A DNA stretch of 64,000 bases from NCBI GenBank assembly GCA_029204225.1, contig CM055092.1:100432200-100496199 (forward strand), in the 5' to 3' direction. The translations under genes and the position numbers were made by a program. This document shows, piece after piece, positions 30,390-42,089 of this stretch (positions are counted from its first letter, which is position 1; the number at the start of each line of letters is the position of its first letter). The stretch is from Diphasiastrum complanatum. Taxonomy: Eukaryota > Streptophyta > Lycopodiopsida > Lycopodiales > Lycopodiaceae. The notes below the pieces were generated by a model. The model saw nothing but the letters and a program-made list of their open reading frames with translations. It searched no databases and had not been told where the DNA came from.

Positions 30390-32870
30390 TGGGTCCGGAT
30401 AGTCCCTCATTTGCCTATTCATATACAAGCCTATAAGGATAATTTAGACTTTTATATTATGAATCTAGATAAAGTAGATGTTATAATTGGTAAGGAGTTG
30501 GTCTATGAGAGGAAAGAGTTGTTAAAGAAAAACCATGTAAATCACAGTTTGTTGTTCTTGCATAATGGCTCATTCATTGAATTGATTGGAAAGGATATTT
30601 CTTCTCCTTATATGCTTTTTGCTTAAGAAACGGTTGAATGCATGAATATTGTGGATTGTGATTCATACGTGTGTTGGTTGAACGATTTCACTTATCATGA
30701 GGAATGCAATTTACAAAGTTATAACATGCAATTTGCATTAATGTCTAACAAACTAAAAGAAGAAAATTCGTTGGAAGGTGAAACCTTTAGGAGACTTAGA
30801 TAAGAATTTAATGATGTTTTTCTAGAAGAACTTCTTGAGGGTCCTCCCGACCATGGTATTAAACTCCTTTCTGGTAGCTCACCTGTATCTTTGTATCCTT
30901 ACAAGATAAGTACTACCGAAGGGAATGAAGTTTATAGGCAACTGCAAAACTACTTTAAGATGGGCCATGTTAGGCCTAGTAAGTCCCCTTGGGGGCCCCC
31001 AGTAATTCTAGTTGATAAAAAGGACGGAGGCACTCGTCTGTGTGTAGACTTTAAAAAACTTCACATGGTGCAAAGTACTTCACAAATATCGATTTGAGAT
31101 CAGGGTATCATCAGATTCGAATCAAAAGTGAGGATGTAGAAAAAACCGGGTTTAGGACTAGGTATGGCCATTATGAGTTTTTGGTTTTACCATTTGGCTT
31201 GACTAATGCTCCTGCGACCTTCCAACGGATGATGAACGATCTTCTTCGTCCATATCTGGGAAAGTTCATCATAGTTTACCGGGACGATATTCTGATCTAT
31301 GATTAAACTTTGGAGGAGCATGAGGACATCTCAGAACTTTTAAAGTTACTTAGACAGGAGAAGCTCGTTGCCAAAGAATCCAAATGTGTTTCTTCCAGAA
31401 GAGAGTTGGTTTATCTCGGTCACGTTATTTTGGACCATGAGTTGGAAATTGACTTAAATAAGGTCCGTTAGGTTCGTGAATGGCCTATTCCTCAAACCAT
31501 CCGCTTGGTTAAGTCCTTTTTGGGCTGTATGGGTTTTTTTTATAGAACAAAAGGGCGCAAAGAACTAGCCGGCACAGTAAATATAGTCCTCTGGTTACTT
31601 GGACTGAAGAGATGAATCAAAGTTTTAGAAACTATCTACATCGCCTATTTTACACATAGTGGATCCTAACAAGCCGTATATGCTTGATACAGATGCCAGT
31701 GACTATGTTATAGGTACAGTCCTATGTCAGGATGGTAGACCGGTTGCTTTTGAAAGCAAAAAGTTGGACTCCACCTTTTACCATAGTAACAGACCGTCAA
31801 GCGTTAAAGTACATTAACGATGCGGTTGACCTTAGGGTTCGTAAAGCCCAATGGTCAGAAATGCTCCAAGAATTTCATTATGACATTGAGTACTTGGATG
31901 GGTACTTCTGATAGCGTCGCGGATGCCTTAAGCTGGATTGGAGAGGTTAGGGAGTTAAGCTTTTCTAAGATCCAATCTGAATTATATCTGTCCATAAGAG
32001 GTTTGTGTAAGATAGATAGGTATTTCGGTCGTATTTGGCTAGACGTCTTGGTAGGTACTTCTAGATCTAGTGGTGACCTTGGAATGCAGGATTCCAAGAT
32101 TTCTCCTCAGGACAGGATATTAAGAGACTATTCCATAACGAATGGGTTAGTTTTCCAGAATGGGAAAGTATTTGTGCCAGAAAATGATGATATAAGGGCC
32201 TAAATCCTGCATGAATGTCATGACAGCCCGTGTTTGGGGCACCTTGGCTCACAAAGAACGCTTGACCTAATAAAAAGGAACTTTTTTTTAAGGTCAAGTA
32301 GAGGCATATTTTCGCAAATGTGGACAATGCCAAGTATAAAGCTGAAAGACTTAAGGCAGCTGGTTCGTTACTTCCATTGGAAACTCCTGAAAGAAAATGG
32401 GAAAGTATTTCCATGGATTTTGTGGTTGGGGGGCTACCTCAGACGAGGAAGCAAAATGATGCTATTTGGGTTATAGTTGATAGACTAACCAAAATGGCGC
32501 AATTCATTCAAACCAGGCAGTCGTTAAAGCTTCGGAACTTGCTCAGCTTTACGTGGAAGTTGTTCAGGTTGTTTGGTTTGTCGAATGACATTGTTAGTGA
32601 TCGGGATTCTAAGTTCACTAGCAAATTTTGGCAAGCGGTCTTTGAGAAATTGGAGACCAGCTGAAGTCTAGAGTCTATAGATCATCTTGAATCAGATGGT
32701 CAGACTGAAAGGACGAACCAGTCTATGGAAGATATGGTTCGTGCATATGTTTCCACGAGATAGTCGGATTGGGAAAGGTACTTTCCAATGATTGAGTTTT
32801 TGTATAACAGCGCAAAGCATTTTGCGACGGGTTTTTAGTCCATTCTTTCTGATGTACGATTTTCAGCCTA
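30390..32870 (+). pseudogene. Ty3 pol remnant: protease end, RT, RNase H, integrase
   Basis: Plus-strand blocks in canonical order, each in a different frame. Protease C-terminus LDFYIMNLDKVDVIIGKE (about 30445-30500); RT GHVRPSKSPWGPPVILVDKK, DGGTRLCVDF, then [20 protein letters not shown] (31097), [16 protein letters not shown] and VYRDDILIY (about 31275; the XDD box reads YRDD, keeping both aspartates but losing the hydrophobic residue). RNase H MLDTDASDYVIGTVL and [12 protein letters not shown] (about 31680-31760). Integrase: CHDSPCLGHLG (32215), ESISMDFVVGG (32403), [14 protein letters not shown] (32593) and QTERTNQS (about 32701). Stops and indels are frequent. It is clearly related to, but diverged from, the chromovirus at 5835-14086. 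Confidence 0.85.
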
Positions 32871-32999
32871 GAGCTCCAATCTCCACTTGCCTCAAAAGCC
32901 TCAAGGTTAAAGTGACGGTTGATTTCTTGCATAATATGCAAGAAATGCTGCTTGTTGCTCGCTTCCCAAGCTCCAATCTTTGATGGGCTTGCCAAGGTA

Positions 33000-33165
33000 A
33001 AACCACTCAACCTAGTTTAACTAGGTGAGGAAGAGTGCATTTTAATGATAGGTGTGGATGTAGTAGGTCAAGAACTAGAAGATCTAAATGCACTGCTACT
33101 TGAGTATCGAGATTGCTTCACTTGGAGCTATAGAGAACTTAGGGGCATATCACTTGAAGTGTCAG
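33000..33165 (+). pseudogene. Fragment of another Ty3 pol (RT N-terminal extension)
   Basis: GEEECILMIGVDVVGQELED then LNALLLEYRDCFTWSYRELRG resembles the segment preceding RT in Tat/Athila-type Ty3 elements (L-x3-YRD-x-F-x-WSY). Only about 50 codons remain before unrelated sequence, so the lineage call is tentative. Confidence 0.5.
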
Positions 33166-33740
33166 TACCTTGACCCAGGGTAATCCTGCAATATCTTCAA
33201 CCAGTAGGAGCTCAAAGTAGTGTGCAGCACATGGAGTCCAAAAAATTCAAGGGTACTTCTCATACACAAGCTTCCCCATGGCAACAACATTGGATGCATT
33301 GTACGTGACAACCTGTATATTAGAATTCCGACAAAGGCTGAATCATAATTCATGAACATTGAGCATTCCACAAAGTTCAAACAAGTCACAATGAACGTTG
33401 AAATTCATAAAAAATCGTAAATGGCAAATGCAAAATTGCAATGTTCAATGTAACTTCAATGTTGAATGTGCATTATAGACTAAAGTGCATACCTAGACAA
33501 CATTTTCTTTTCCGACTTCCTCAATGGCCTGTGAGATGTACTCAAACAATCTACTACCATCAAATGCCAAGCATGCCTCTGATGTATCAAAGGACTTCAA
33601 AAACATCATGCAAGAAGACACCAATATTTTCACAATATGACACCTCCTTACATCAATCCTACCATCTGATAGGATGGTGCATCTATACCTAGAACGTTCG
33701 ACAAAAGTTTCAACTCTCCTACGTCTCCCCTCTGTCTATC
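33160..33740 (-). pseudogene. hAT-type transposase fossil (DUF659-like region)
   Basis: Minus-strand pieces in order: YRCTILSDGRIDVRRCHIV, MMFLKSFDTSEAC, LFEYISQAIEEVGKEN (about 33690-33500), a gap, then NIQVVTYNASNVVAMGKLVY, FWTPCAAHYFELLLVEDIAG (about 33330-33170). The spacing CTxxDGR...FLKSxD...VVTxNASN...FWTPCAAH is that of hAT-related transposases with the DUF659 domain. In intact members the second block is usually VVTDNASN; here the D is Y. Stops and shifts show it is dead. It is the only class II element I recognise here. Confidence 0.7.
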
Positions 33741-34057
33741 CTAATCCTAGGGATCAACATGCACTCAGGTATGTACTTAGTAATTACTAACTACAAGCTA
33801 GTCCTTAGTAGTTACTACTTAGTGAATCATGTTCAAGTTTCATCTATGTACTGAAGTCTGAATTAGCAATTAGTATCTAGTATTTATTATGAACTTTTAT
33901 GTAGGATACTGAGTTGGTAAGTACAAGTGTAACTGGTAAGTTAGAAGTTACCAAGTTGACTATAACCTGTGAGTTCAAATTTTTAATATGTTGAATGTTC
34001 AGGACCGAGGGGCAATTGTGCCCTATTTCACGTGGATAAAGTATGGAATGATGTTCC
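33741..34057. other. Probable left part of an LTR interrupted at 34058
   Basis: Non-coding. It resumes after the inserted element at 37709 and runs to a primer site at 37871, so 33741-34057 plus 37714-37870 may form the LTR of the downstream Ty3 gag. Its left boundary is not defined. Confidence 0.35.
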
Positions 34058-34455
34058 TGTTAGAAAACTGACTTGATCATACAAGTTAACCCAAGACAAG
34101 ATTCCTATTGTTGTTAGACAATAGTCATACACATGAGAGAGAACAACAATGATGAAGAGATGTACTCCAACTATGTCCCATTACAATTGAGGTAGGGCGC
34201 CAGCCTACATATATACTTTGGGTAAACACCCAAGATGAGTTTCTAAGTGATAAAAGCAAATCCTATTCTAGTAGTAGTGCGCCCACCTACATGCATGACT
34301 AAAAAACGAATTTACTTTAAATAGTAATGACCTTAAAATATGACTTACTATAAATAGTAATGGCCTCTATAATAGCACGCAAGCGTGGCCAAACTATCAC
34401 TAATCAATCCTAAATGATAACACTAGGGGTACTAAAGTAAACATTAACTCTGACA
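34058..34455 (-). repeat. 3' LTR of the non-autonomous element
   Basis: Plus-strand limits TGTTAGAAAACTGACTTG to TTAACTCTGACA. It carries an internal deletion of about 80 bp relative to its partner at 37231-37708 and otherwise only scattered substitutions. Confidence 0.9.
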
Positions 34456-37230
34456 CTCCCCCTTAATGTTTACATTGTCTAGAACTATGCATAACAAAAG
34501 TATGCATGTATCTTCCATGAAGCCCATGTAATGAAGATCCTCAATTCTGATGTAGAATTCATGATCAACTTTGATCTCAATGTCTTCATTACTCGATGTA
34601 GAACTTTCTTCGTATGATGATGTAGAATTTCCTTTGAATGTCGATCCTCTTCGTATGAACCTACTTCATATGACTTCTCAATGTCTTGCTTTGGTCTTCA
34701 TGTCTCTTAAATGTATATGTGTGACTACCATGAGTTCAACATATTACCCGATTCCTTGACTTCCATTGAATCAAAGAACTTTGACTCCCCCTGAATCAAA
34801 TAATGTAGACATGATAACTTTTGCCTTAATTTTTGAGAACTTTGCTTGAAGATTGACTCCCTTAGTCTCTTTGAACACCTTTCAAGCTAGGAAATAGATC
34901 TACAAATGTCAACATCAAATCTCATACATCAACACCCACTTTAGAAACCTGTGCTTTATAAGTAGTCTGCTCCACTTGTGTCAATTCCTTGAATTTAACC
35001 AATTTCATTTCTCCTGGTACTCTCATAAGTTACCACTTGTGATGAACTTGATGGACTTTGGTTGAACTACTCCCCCTGGATGTACACTTCATGTTTGCAT
35101 TCCAACCACTTTCTCCAAATAGAATAGTATATCATCCACGAACCAAACCAAAAATGCAAGTAAAAGAGCATCCCCAAGAGAAAGATAAATGTATACAATA
35201 CTTCCTCACACAAAGTAACTGATACTCTCCTACAAATACTTTCTCACACAAAGTACTTGACATGATCTTTTCCATGGAATCTCCTACCTCTATCTCACAC
35301 ACAGAGTCACTTGCACCAAACACCTTTCCAACCTAGAAAGCATTTCATCATGATATTTATTCTGACAGTTTGTCATATGCAAACTTGGTGTACGTCCATC
35401 TTCAACCATGTTGTTTTTCTTGAAGCTAAACAACAACCTGTACTGTTGATTTTCAACAGCTAATCAACTACCTTGGCTTCCCAATCTTATAACCACCACA
35501 TGAACAATCAACTATGACTTGGATGGTATCTAGGAATTACATGACAACCACAACAAGCAATCACTTCGATTACTCATAAATCTGAAGTGATACTAGTTTA
35601 GATAGACAAGAAAGTTTCTACAATATAACCAGGTTATTATGACTTGAATAGAAACCAAACCGATACAACATAGAATGTTGGCCACATAGCTTGCCACACC
35701 TGTCACTTGTAACAATGAACTTATCATTGCCACCATGATAAGAAACTGTGAAAACATCCTCTTGAATATCGATTTATCTATATAGACTCATAGTCTATAC
35801 TTCTCATGCAACTTCCTCTTAAGAATTTGCACTTTTGTTGATTCCAACCTCGACAAAACTTTGTCAATCTTAGAACGTCTGAAGTTGACCTTCCTTCAGT
35901 ATGCTTGTTGGTAGCCGCTTCTGCAACTTCAGCATCACCTTGATCGCTGATTGTCTTCCCCTACCATCTCTTTTGTTTCGTGTAGAGTTTCCTTTCCCGG
36001 TGAGTTAACCCTTCCATTTTGTGACGAACCTTGTTCTGATTACTCTTGTGAATCCCTTCTTCACCTTGCATTTGATTGCAAACAACTCCTAGTTGTATTG
36101 CTGATCCTTACTCCTGAGACCTCCCTCAGCATGCATCAAGGTTCACCATTGCATCCTAGCAATCTGTGTATTTCCATGCTTCCTTGCATGTAATCATCCT
36201 CAACTTGCATGTGATAAACTCCCACTTGTGTATGTGATTGTCTTGCTGTACTTTCAATTGCATGCAAAGAGCTCCAACAGTAACTCAATCTTCATCAACA
36301 TGCATGCAAACTTGAATCTTGTAGCTCTTTGAAAAACCAATGAACATGCAATGATAATGATCAAACTTGATCTTTGACAGTCAAACTTTGCAACAATGAA
36401 CTTGATTTTTGTATCAAGCTATCACAACCTATGAATAAACTCGTTTCTAACGAGCAGTTCTTCTCCACAACAAGTGATCTGGTAGCGAACAAGTCTTCTC
36501 CAAATAATCAGCTGTCTGCCTTGCAGATTCAGTGAACTAACTCAAAAACTCTTTGCTGTCCAGATCCAACAGCCTTATGTGATTTTCAATAGGGAATAGC
36601 TATGCAACAATAATCTTCCAACAACATCCCTGTCCTTGCAGCAATCTGTATAAAGTAGTAGTGATCTAGATCCAACAATGATCACTATTCAGTAGACCAG
36701 CGAGCAGTCCTAGCTCAGTCCAACAAACAATCTCCAGCAAACTGTTTTGTATTGTACCAGGTCTGCTTTTTAGCAATCCAGATATCTACCCTGCCGTCTT
36801 CCAGCGATCTAACCTGTCCTTCAATGATCTGACCTACTGTCTTCCAATGATCCGATCTGCTGTTTTCCAGCAATCTAACCTGCTGTTTTTCAGTGAACTA
36901 TTCTAGTGATCTTCCTTTTGATCAGTAGCGAATAATTCCAGAAATGACTTGCAAATTTGCGACCTCAAGCAACAAGATAATCTGCAATCCTAAGATCTGA
37001 GGGAGATTCCATAATCCCCTTCTTGGAGCTCAGCTCTTTCCTTGTACACCAGATCTTCTCCCACAAAGCTGCCACCGTTGTAGTTGAAGATCAAACTTGA
37101 GAGCTGGTTAGGGACACCACCTGCACCTGTTTTTCTCCTTGAAGATCATGGCCAAATCAATTCCTTGTGAATTGATTCCGTTTGTTGGAGTACCTCGTTC
37201 TTTCAAATCTTGAACCACGCTCTGATACCA
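34456..37230 (-). other. Internal region of the non-autonomous element, no genes
   Basis: Runs of short frames without retroelement motifs. The leader side (36480-37100) is rich in repeats such as CAGCGATCTAACCTG, CAATGATC and CAGCAATC, similar to 26040-26500. Downstream, CTTCTCATGCAACTTCC, TCCATGGAATCTCC and CATGTAATGAAGATCCTC recur in the related elements at 23641-26554 and 46255-48480. Just after the primer site a 36-codon frame ends TGGTGTCCC. Confidence 0.7.
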
Positions 37231-37708
37231 TGTAAGAAATCCGACTTGATCATACAAGTAACCCAAGACACGATTCCTATTGTTGTTAGACAATAGTCAT
37301 ACACATGAGAGAGAACAACAATGATGAAGAGATGTACTCCAACTATGTCCCATTATAATTGAGGTAGGGCGCCAACCTACATATATACTTTCTCTAAACT
37401 ATGTGTAAGGTAAAAAGCATAAAGCAAATAGCAAAAGACAAAAAGCTAATTGCTATAATTACTACCTATATTGGGTAAACACCCAAGATGAGTTTCTAAG
37501 TGATAAAAGCAAATCCTATTCTAGTAGTAGTGCGCCCACCTACATGCATGACTAAAAAATGAATTTACTATAAACAGTAATGACCCTAAAATGTGACTTA
37601 CTATAAATAGTAATGGCCCCTATAATAGCACACAAGCATGGCCAAACTATCACTAATCAATCCTAAATGATAACACTAGGGGTACTAAAGTAAACATTAA
37701 CTCTAACA
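37231..37708 (-). repeat. 5' LTR of the non-autonomous element
   Basis: On the minus strand it runs TGTTAGAGTTAATGTTTACT to GGATTTCTTACA and is directly followed by the primer-binding site TGGTATCAGAGC. Confidence 0.9.
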
Positions 37709-37870
37709 GTTCCCAAGTTGCAAAGGCTTGCCATCTCACAAGACTGTGCAGCAATTGCGATTGGAGCTATATGGTGGCTTGTGAACGTAGAGCCAGGTAC
37801 AGGATAGTGGGTGGAGATCTAAAGTCACTCTTCATCTTTGGTTGGTTCTCTTTCCATTGCTCCTAATAGT

Positions 37871-37882
37871 GGTATCAGAGCA
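37871..37882 (+). other. Primer-binding site of a Ty3 element
   Basis: TGGTATCAGAGC, complementary to the 3' end of plant initiator Met-tRNA. It precedes a long leader and the gag at 38757, so the LTR it belongs to ends about 37868. Confidence 0.75.
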
Positions 37883-38756
37883 TCGTGGATCCTGGCCTGG
37901 GGGGTCAGCGCATTTCCTCCTCCTCCTCCAGCGCTACTTTCTCTCTCAACGCTCTTCCTCCTCTAGCGCTTTCTTGTTGTCCTTCTTTCTTCCTAGCGCT
38001 ATCAAGAGAGCAGTTGGTGATCTGATTTTTGACAGGAGAGAAATTCCAGTGGTGGGCGCTCAAGTCTACAGCAGCAGCATCTGTGCAAAAAGAAGCATCC
38101 ATCACAAGAGAACTCAGATTTCAACAAAATCTGATTTCTGGAGGGGCGCCAGGACCTGTTTTCTGGAAGTTGCCAGTAGGCAATCCAAATGTGATCAGAT
38201 TTGGATCGGATTTTGAGGATAGAATCTGCAGACTACTCACTGGAGGATGCAACAGATTTCACCCTGAAATCTTTGTACTTTTCAAGATATTCACACTTCA
38301 AGTCAGAATTTTGATTTTCTGGCCAGAATTGACCTTCTGGAGTTGAAGACACTACAAATTCAAACGGTGGCAGATTTTCCAGAAGTTGGACTTGGGCAAG
38401 CTAATATACAGTAGGGCGCTCTAAGAGGAACAAATCTCACAGAGATTGGTGGCCAGAAACGGTGTTGGTGATCATCCGAAGTTTGGTCAAAATTCCTGAT
38501 TTTTTGGGAAAAAGTTGAAAATTGCCAGATCAATTTGCATGTTGTGACGACCCAACCACCTGCATTTCCAAACCAAAGAAGCTTTCTCTCTCTTGCTTTT
38601 GTTTGCATGTCAGTGCATGTTGCTATACACTTCTTGCATGTGCTAGTAAATCGATTTTTTAGGCGTAATTAAACATTGTTGTCTCTATTCTATTGCGCAT
38701 GCTTAATTTTATAGACATGAGTCATACCTCCTGTAGACGAACTTGAAGATATAGTC
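37883..38756 (+). other. Leader of the third Ty3 element
   Basis: Untranslated. It contains repeated AGCGCT boxes (37928-38000) and a pyrimidine-rich TCCTCCTCCTCCAGCGC stretch. The 124-codon frame at 37842 has no recognisable domain and starts before the primer site. Confidence 0.5.
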
Positions 38757-39615
38757 ATGTCTAGTCTGCCTCATGGAACTTCTCCTGTGGAAAAGAGCCA
38801 GTCAGTTCCTCTTTTACCACCTACTCAAGAACCCTCTCAAAATCCCTCCTTGCATGACGACATGCAGGATGTGGATATGAATGAGGGGGACGAAAATGAA
38901 AAAATACCGTTAAAAAACATTTTCGAGTTTAGGCAGTGGGTAGTAGAAACTTATGATCATCTTAAAAAATTAGAAGAGTCTGTTGAGGAACAAGCCAATA
39001 CCGAGCAAGAGACTAATGAAAGGCTTTCCAGACTTGAAAGACTAGTACGTGATAATGTTCAAAGTCTTAATGCTTTAAAACAAGCTGTTTTAGCGCAGTA
39101 CCGAGTGAATCCTGCTATCCACGGTAGTAGTTTACCTGTCACCATCACCCCATAAAGTGGTACCTAAGGACTTGCGCCTTCCCACCTTTGGTGGAGAGGA
39201 AAAAGACCGTAACTGAGATTCGGTTGTTGCCTTTCTAGTTAAGCATGATGATGCTTTTCGATTAAAAGGATCTCCTGATGAGGATCGGCCTTTAGAGGCT
39301 AGCATCTCCCTGACGGGAAAAGCCTTTAGGTGGTGGATAAGTCTGCGGGAAAATGGTTTAGAACCAAAGACTTGGGATAGTTTTCAGGATATGTTCAAGA
39401 AAAATTTCTATCTGAAAATGAAACCGATAGAAACTGGGAAGATTGGGAAACCTGTTGCATGGGAAACCATCCTCTCACCCAATATATCGCCAGTTATCGG
39501 GATGCTACCATGAAATTATTTGACTTAGATGATTACAATCAGGTAAGGGGATTCATTCAGGGTTCGCAAGCTGAATACCAGAAGTATCTTCAGCTTTTAA
39601 TGCCTAAAACATTGT
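38757..39615 (+). pseudogene. Ty3 gag (coiled-coil N-terminus and capsid), broken
   Basis: The ATG at 38757 opens 132 codons: acidic DDMQDVDMNEGDENEKIP, then heptads EFRQWVVETYDHLKKLEESV and NERLSRLERLVRDNVQSLNA, ending at a TAA at 39153. The capsid continues past the stop: LRLPTFGGEEKDRN, a TGA, KAFRWWISLRENGLEPKTW, FQDMFKKNF, a one-base shift, LTQYIASYRDATMKLFDLDD and YNQVRGFIQGSQAEYQKYL. This is homologous to the gag at 6736-7890 (PPTFNGEEKDRN, YKWWLNLQ, LIQYISQYREAILKI). Nothing of pol follows; the element is truncated near 39620. Confidence 0.8.
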
Positions 39616-40226
39616 AGACATGGCACGATTCTTGGTGAGATTTGTCACCAAGAGATAGAGGGTCCGGAGCATGTTCAGGTCCCATTTCCGCTTGGAGCTC
39701 TTGAGGCTTGCCCCCACTAGGTAATCACTAACTTCCAACCAGTTTTCAATTCTTGAAATGCTTTTACGTTCTTTTAAATTTTAACTTTATAATATTGTGT
39801 GGCTAGCTTGCGGCTGTTATATGATATTTTGATATACAATTTTATTGAGGCTACATGTCTGATACAATTTGAATTTTGCTATAGCATGCAACCTATGACC
39901 AATTACCATTCTTATTTCATTCTAGGTTTGCCTTTATGTTCCTTGTTTTGGAGTGATCTCGTATCCTCGGAGACGTAAAAGATGCGCCCTTATTCGAATG
40001 GGGCCTCCTCCATAAGTATTTCCGCAATACTTACAAGTCCACTCCTTTTGTGCTTGACGTGCCATACCTTGAATTTAGGGTGACGTGATCCCATAAAGGA
40101 TCCCGTTGTCTCGACATCGCTAATAGCTATCAACTAATAACTTCAAACTTCACAGTAGTAAGTACTAATTTCAAACTTCAAAGTAAAAACTAATCCTAAA
40201 CCCTAACTTCTAAGCTCTAAGTTCTG

Positions 40227-40229
<3 letters not shown>
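39616..40229. other. No recognisable feature
   Basis: AT-rich intronic sequence after the truncated gag. No coding or repeat structure identified. Confidence 0.5.

Positions 40230-40289
<60 letters not shown>
40230..40289. repeat. (CT)30 microsatellite
   Basis: A pure CT tract on the plus strand, the orientation opposite to the GA tracts in the LINE chain. No LINE 3' end or hairpin lies beside it. Confidence 0.9.
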
Positions 40290-40291
<2 letters not shown>

Positions 40292-40424
40292 GTATCTGAG
40301 ATTGTTTAGAGTTAGTGAGAGAGTTAGAGCAGTGAAGAGATGCCAGTTGAATCTGTATTGTTCGAAACGTGTTTGATACAACATTTGCTTTGGTCTGTGA
40401 AAAGCAAAAGCAAAAGCAAAAGCA

Positions 40425-40668
40425 GCCTTAAAGCAATTGGTTAGTTGATGTCTCTATTTAAGGTAAAAGCACCCAACATCTATCTATAGCAGAACTTGTG
40501 CTCCAAATCAAGCACTAGAATCTCGAACTTGACTAACTAAATTCTTACTTGACTTTTACTAAATATAGGTAAAGTCCCCTAGAATTAGCACACAGGCATG
40601 GCCCAATAATCCTAATTAATCCTGAATGATAACATTAGGGGTAGTAATGTGAAACATTACCTCTAACA
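40425..40668 (-). repeat. Partial LTR of the non-autonomous element family
   Basis: CACCCAACATCTATCTATAG, TTGTGCTCCAAATCAAGC, CTAAATATAGGTAAAG and AACATTACCTCTAACA match the first approximately 245 bp (minus strand) of the LTRs at 19353-19719 and 45819-46254. The 3' portion is missing. Confidence 0.75.
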
Positions 40669-42089
40669 CTTGCAACTAGGAAATTGCATGGCAATTGTGC
40701 TCGCTATCCTGCGTGAATTAGAAGCACGTAGAGAAAGCAATAGGTACACAACCAACTCTGATTTATGCCAAAATCCCCCCCCCCTCCCCCTCAAAAAGAA
40801 AAAAACGGTTCTCCTTAGGTAGAACCGTGATCACATTTCAAATTGCGATTTGTGGTTCTATATTGCAACTTTGATGCTGTACACTAAGACCGAGTTCCAA
40901 CGGTCTATTGGACCAGTCACCAATTAAAAATGTGGCTTTGTACAAAGGCTGATTCTTAAGTAAAAAGCTAACTAAGGATGTCTAACTTAGAAAATCATCT
41001 GTCCAATAAGAATGTGATAGTTTGTTCTACGTTCATGTGCTTTGATAAAGCTTCGACGGGTGCATGAATTTTTTTGATGGAAGTATCTACGCAAAGAGAT
41101 TCAGATTCTTCATCTGAATGCCTTATAGGCTCTTGCATTTCATTAAATATAGTGCCATTCCATCTCTACGTCTTCATACATACCAAGAAAGCCAGCCTGC
41201 TCTCTCCAACATAATTTTGGTCTACTCCACCATTCATCTCTGACCTCAAATCATGTGAATTAGTGAGTAACCTTGAAATTCCATGTTTTTCCCTCATGGA
41301 AATGCTTGCACTAACATGGCTTTTGATGGAATTTCCTATCGTTGGGTTCATTCTTTTTTTACAAAAATGAATTTCCTTCTCCAAGTGTTCTTTCTATAGA
41401 ACTTTGAGAAATTCCTCCTTAGGAGGGATTTCAATTCACGTGTAGGTTTGGGCCCCATTTCTTCCATGTCTTGTTGGATTTTTGAGTATGAGTGCCACTT
41501 TTGAATGTTGTGCCATCACTGCTTTCAAGTCTTTGGAGTTAACTTGGTGCTTTGCATGACCATCTCTAAGAGTCGACCACTTTGTAGATTTACCACCTTT
41601 CAATGTAGCAGATCACATTCTTCACAACTACAACATCCAATGAGAGAAGGTGGGTTCCTGCCAAGATGATGTGGTTCTCCATGTAACAAGTCAATTTGTA
41701 ATCTTTCAATTTCAGCCATCTCATGTTAGAGATGCTTCCTCTCCAAACCTCACGTCTATAAAGCAAGACCAGCTTTCAAATAAATCTCTCGTTCAATGCC
41801 ACTGCCTTAAGTCTACTCTATGGCAAACGACCTTTATAGCAAAATGGCTTTCCATCCCCCAATAACTTTTTTCGCTAAGCAAGCATTTCAATGGGGGTTT
41901 TGGAATAATCAGCTGCTATTTTGCACCTGGGTTGATTTTCATTGTAGCCTAGTTATAGGTTCTGAATCTTTTCACATGATCAACTACAAATGCTTACAAG
42001 GTTGATCTTGTCCCAATCTATTTGTCTGGTTCTAGTTTACTTTGTGAGCCTTCTATGTGGCAGCGTAATGCAAGACTTGTCTTATGCAG
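40669..42089. other. End of the 23.7-kb intron; no gene recognised
   Basis: Contains a C-rich run (about 40776-40790) and no recognisable element. A minus-strand 72-codon frame at 41166 has no domain and is not supported. Confidence 0.45.

Larger units (their letters stand above)
26555..32990 (+). mobile_element. Decayed Ty3 element (5' LTR to integrase), interrupted by a copia-type element
   Basis: The 5' LTR is 26555-27002; the primer-site remnant TTTGATATCAAAGC follows. Gag begins at 27621. The element is broken at about 28440-30025 by a minus-strand gag-only copia element and resumes with protease, RT, RNase H and integrase. No 3' LTR is visible; homology fades near 32990. It inserted into the non-autonomous element to its left. 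Confidence 0.75.
34058..37708 (-). mobile_element. Complete non-autonomous LTR element (LARD-like), 3.65 kb
   Basis: Both ends are defined. The 5-bp repeat GTTCC flanks it (34053-34057 and 37709-37713). LTRs are 37231-37708 (5', 478 bp) and 34058-34455 (3', 398 bp). The 3' LTR lacks about 80 bp (CTCTAAACTATGTG to ACTACCTATA) present in the 5' LTR. The primer site TGGTATCAGAGC (minus strand, 37219-37230) immediately follows the 5' LTR, and the polypurine end AAGGGGGAG precedes the 3' LTR. The internal 2.8 kb has no gag or pol that I can recognise. The LTR is homologous to that of the copia element at 19785-23486, a plausible helper. Confidence 0.88.

Noticed and set aside
37842-38346. Two frames of 105-124 codons
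   Set aside because: They cross the primer-binding site and leader of a Ty3 element and show no conserved motif.
41166-41384. 72-codon minus-strand frame as a possible gene
   Set aside because: No recognisable domain, no splice or promoter context, stops on both sides.
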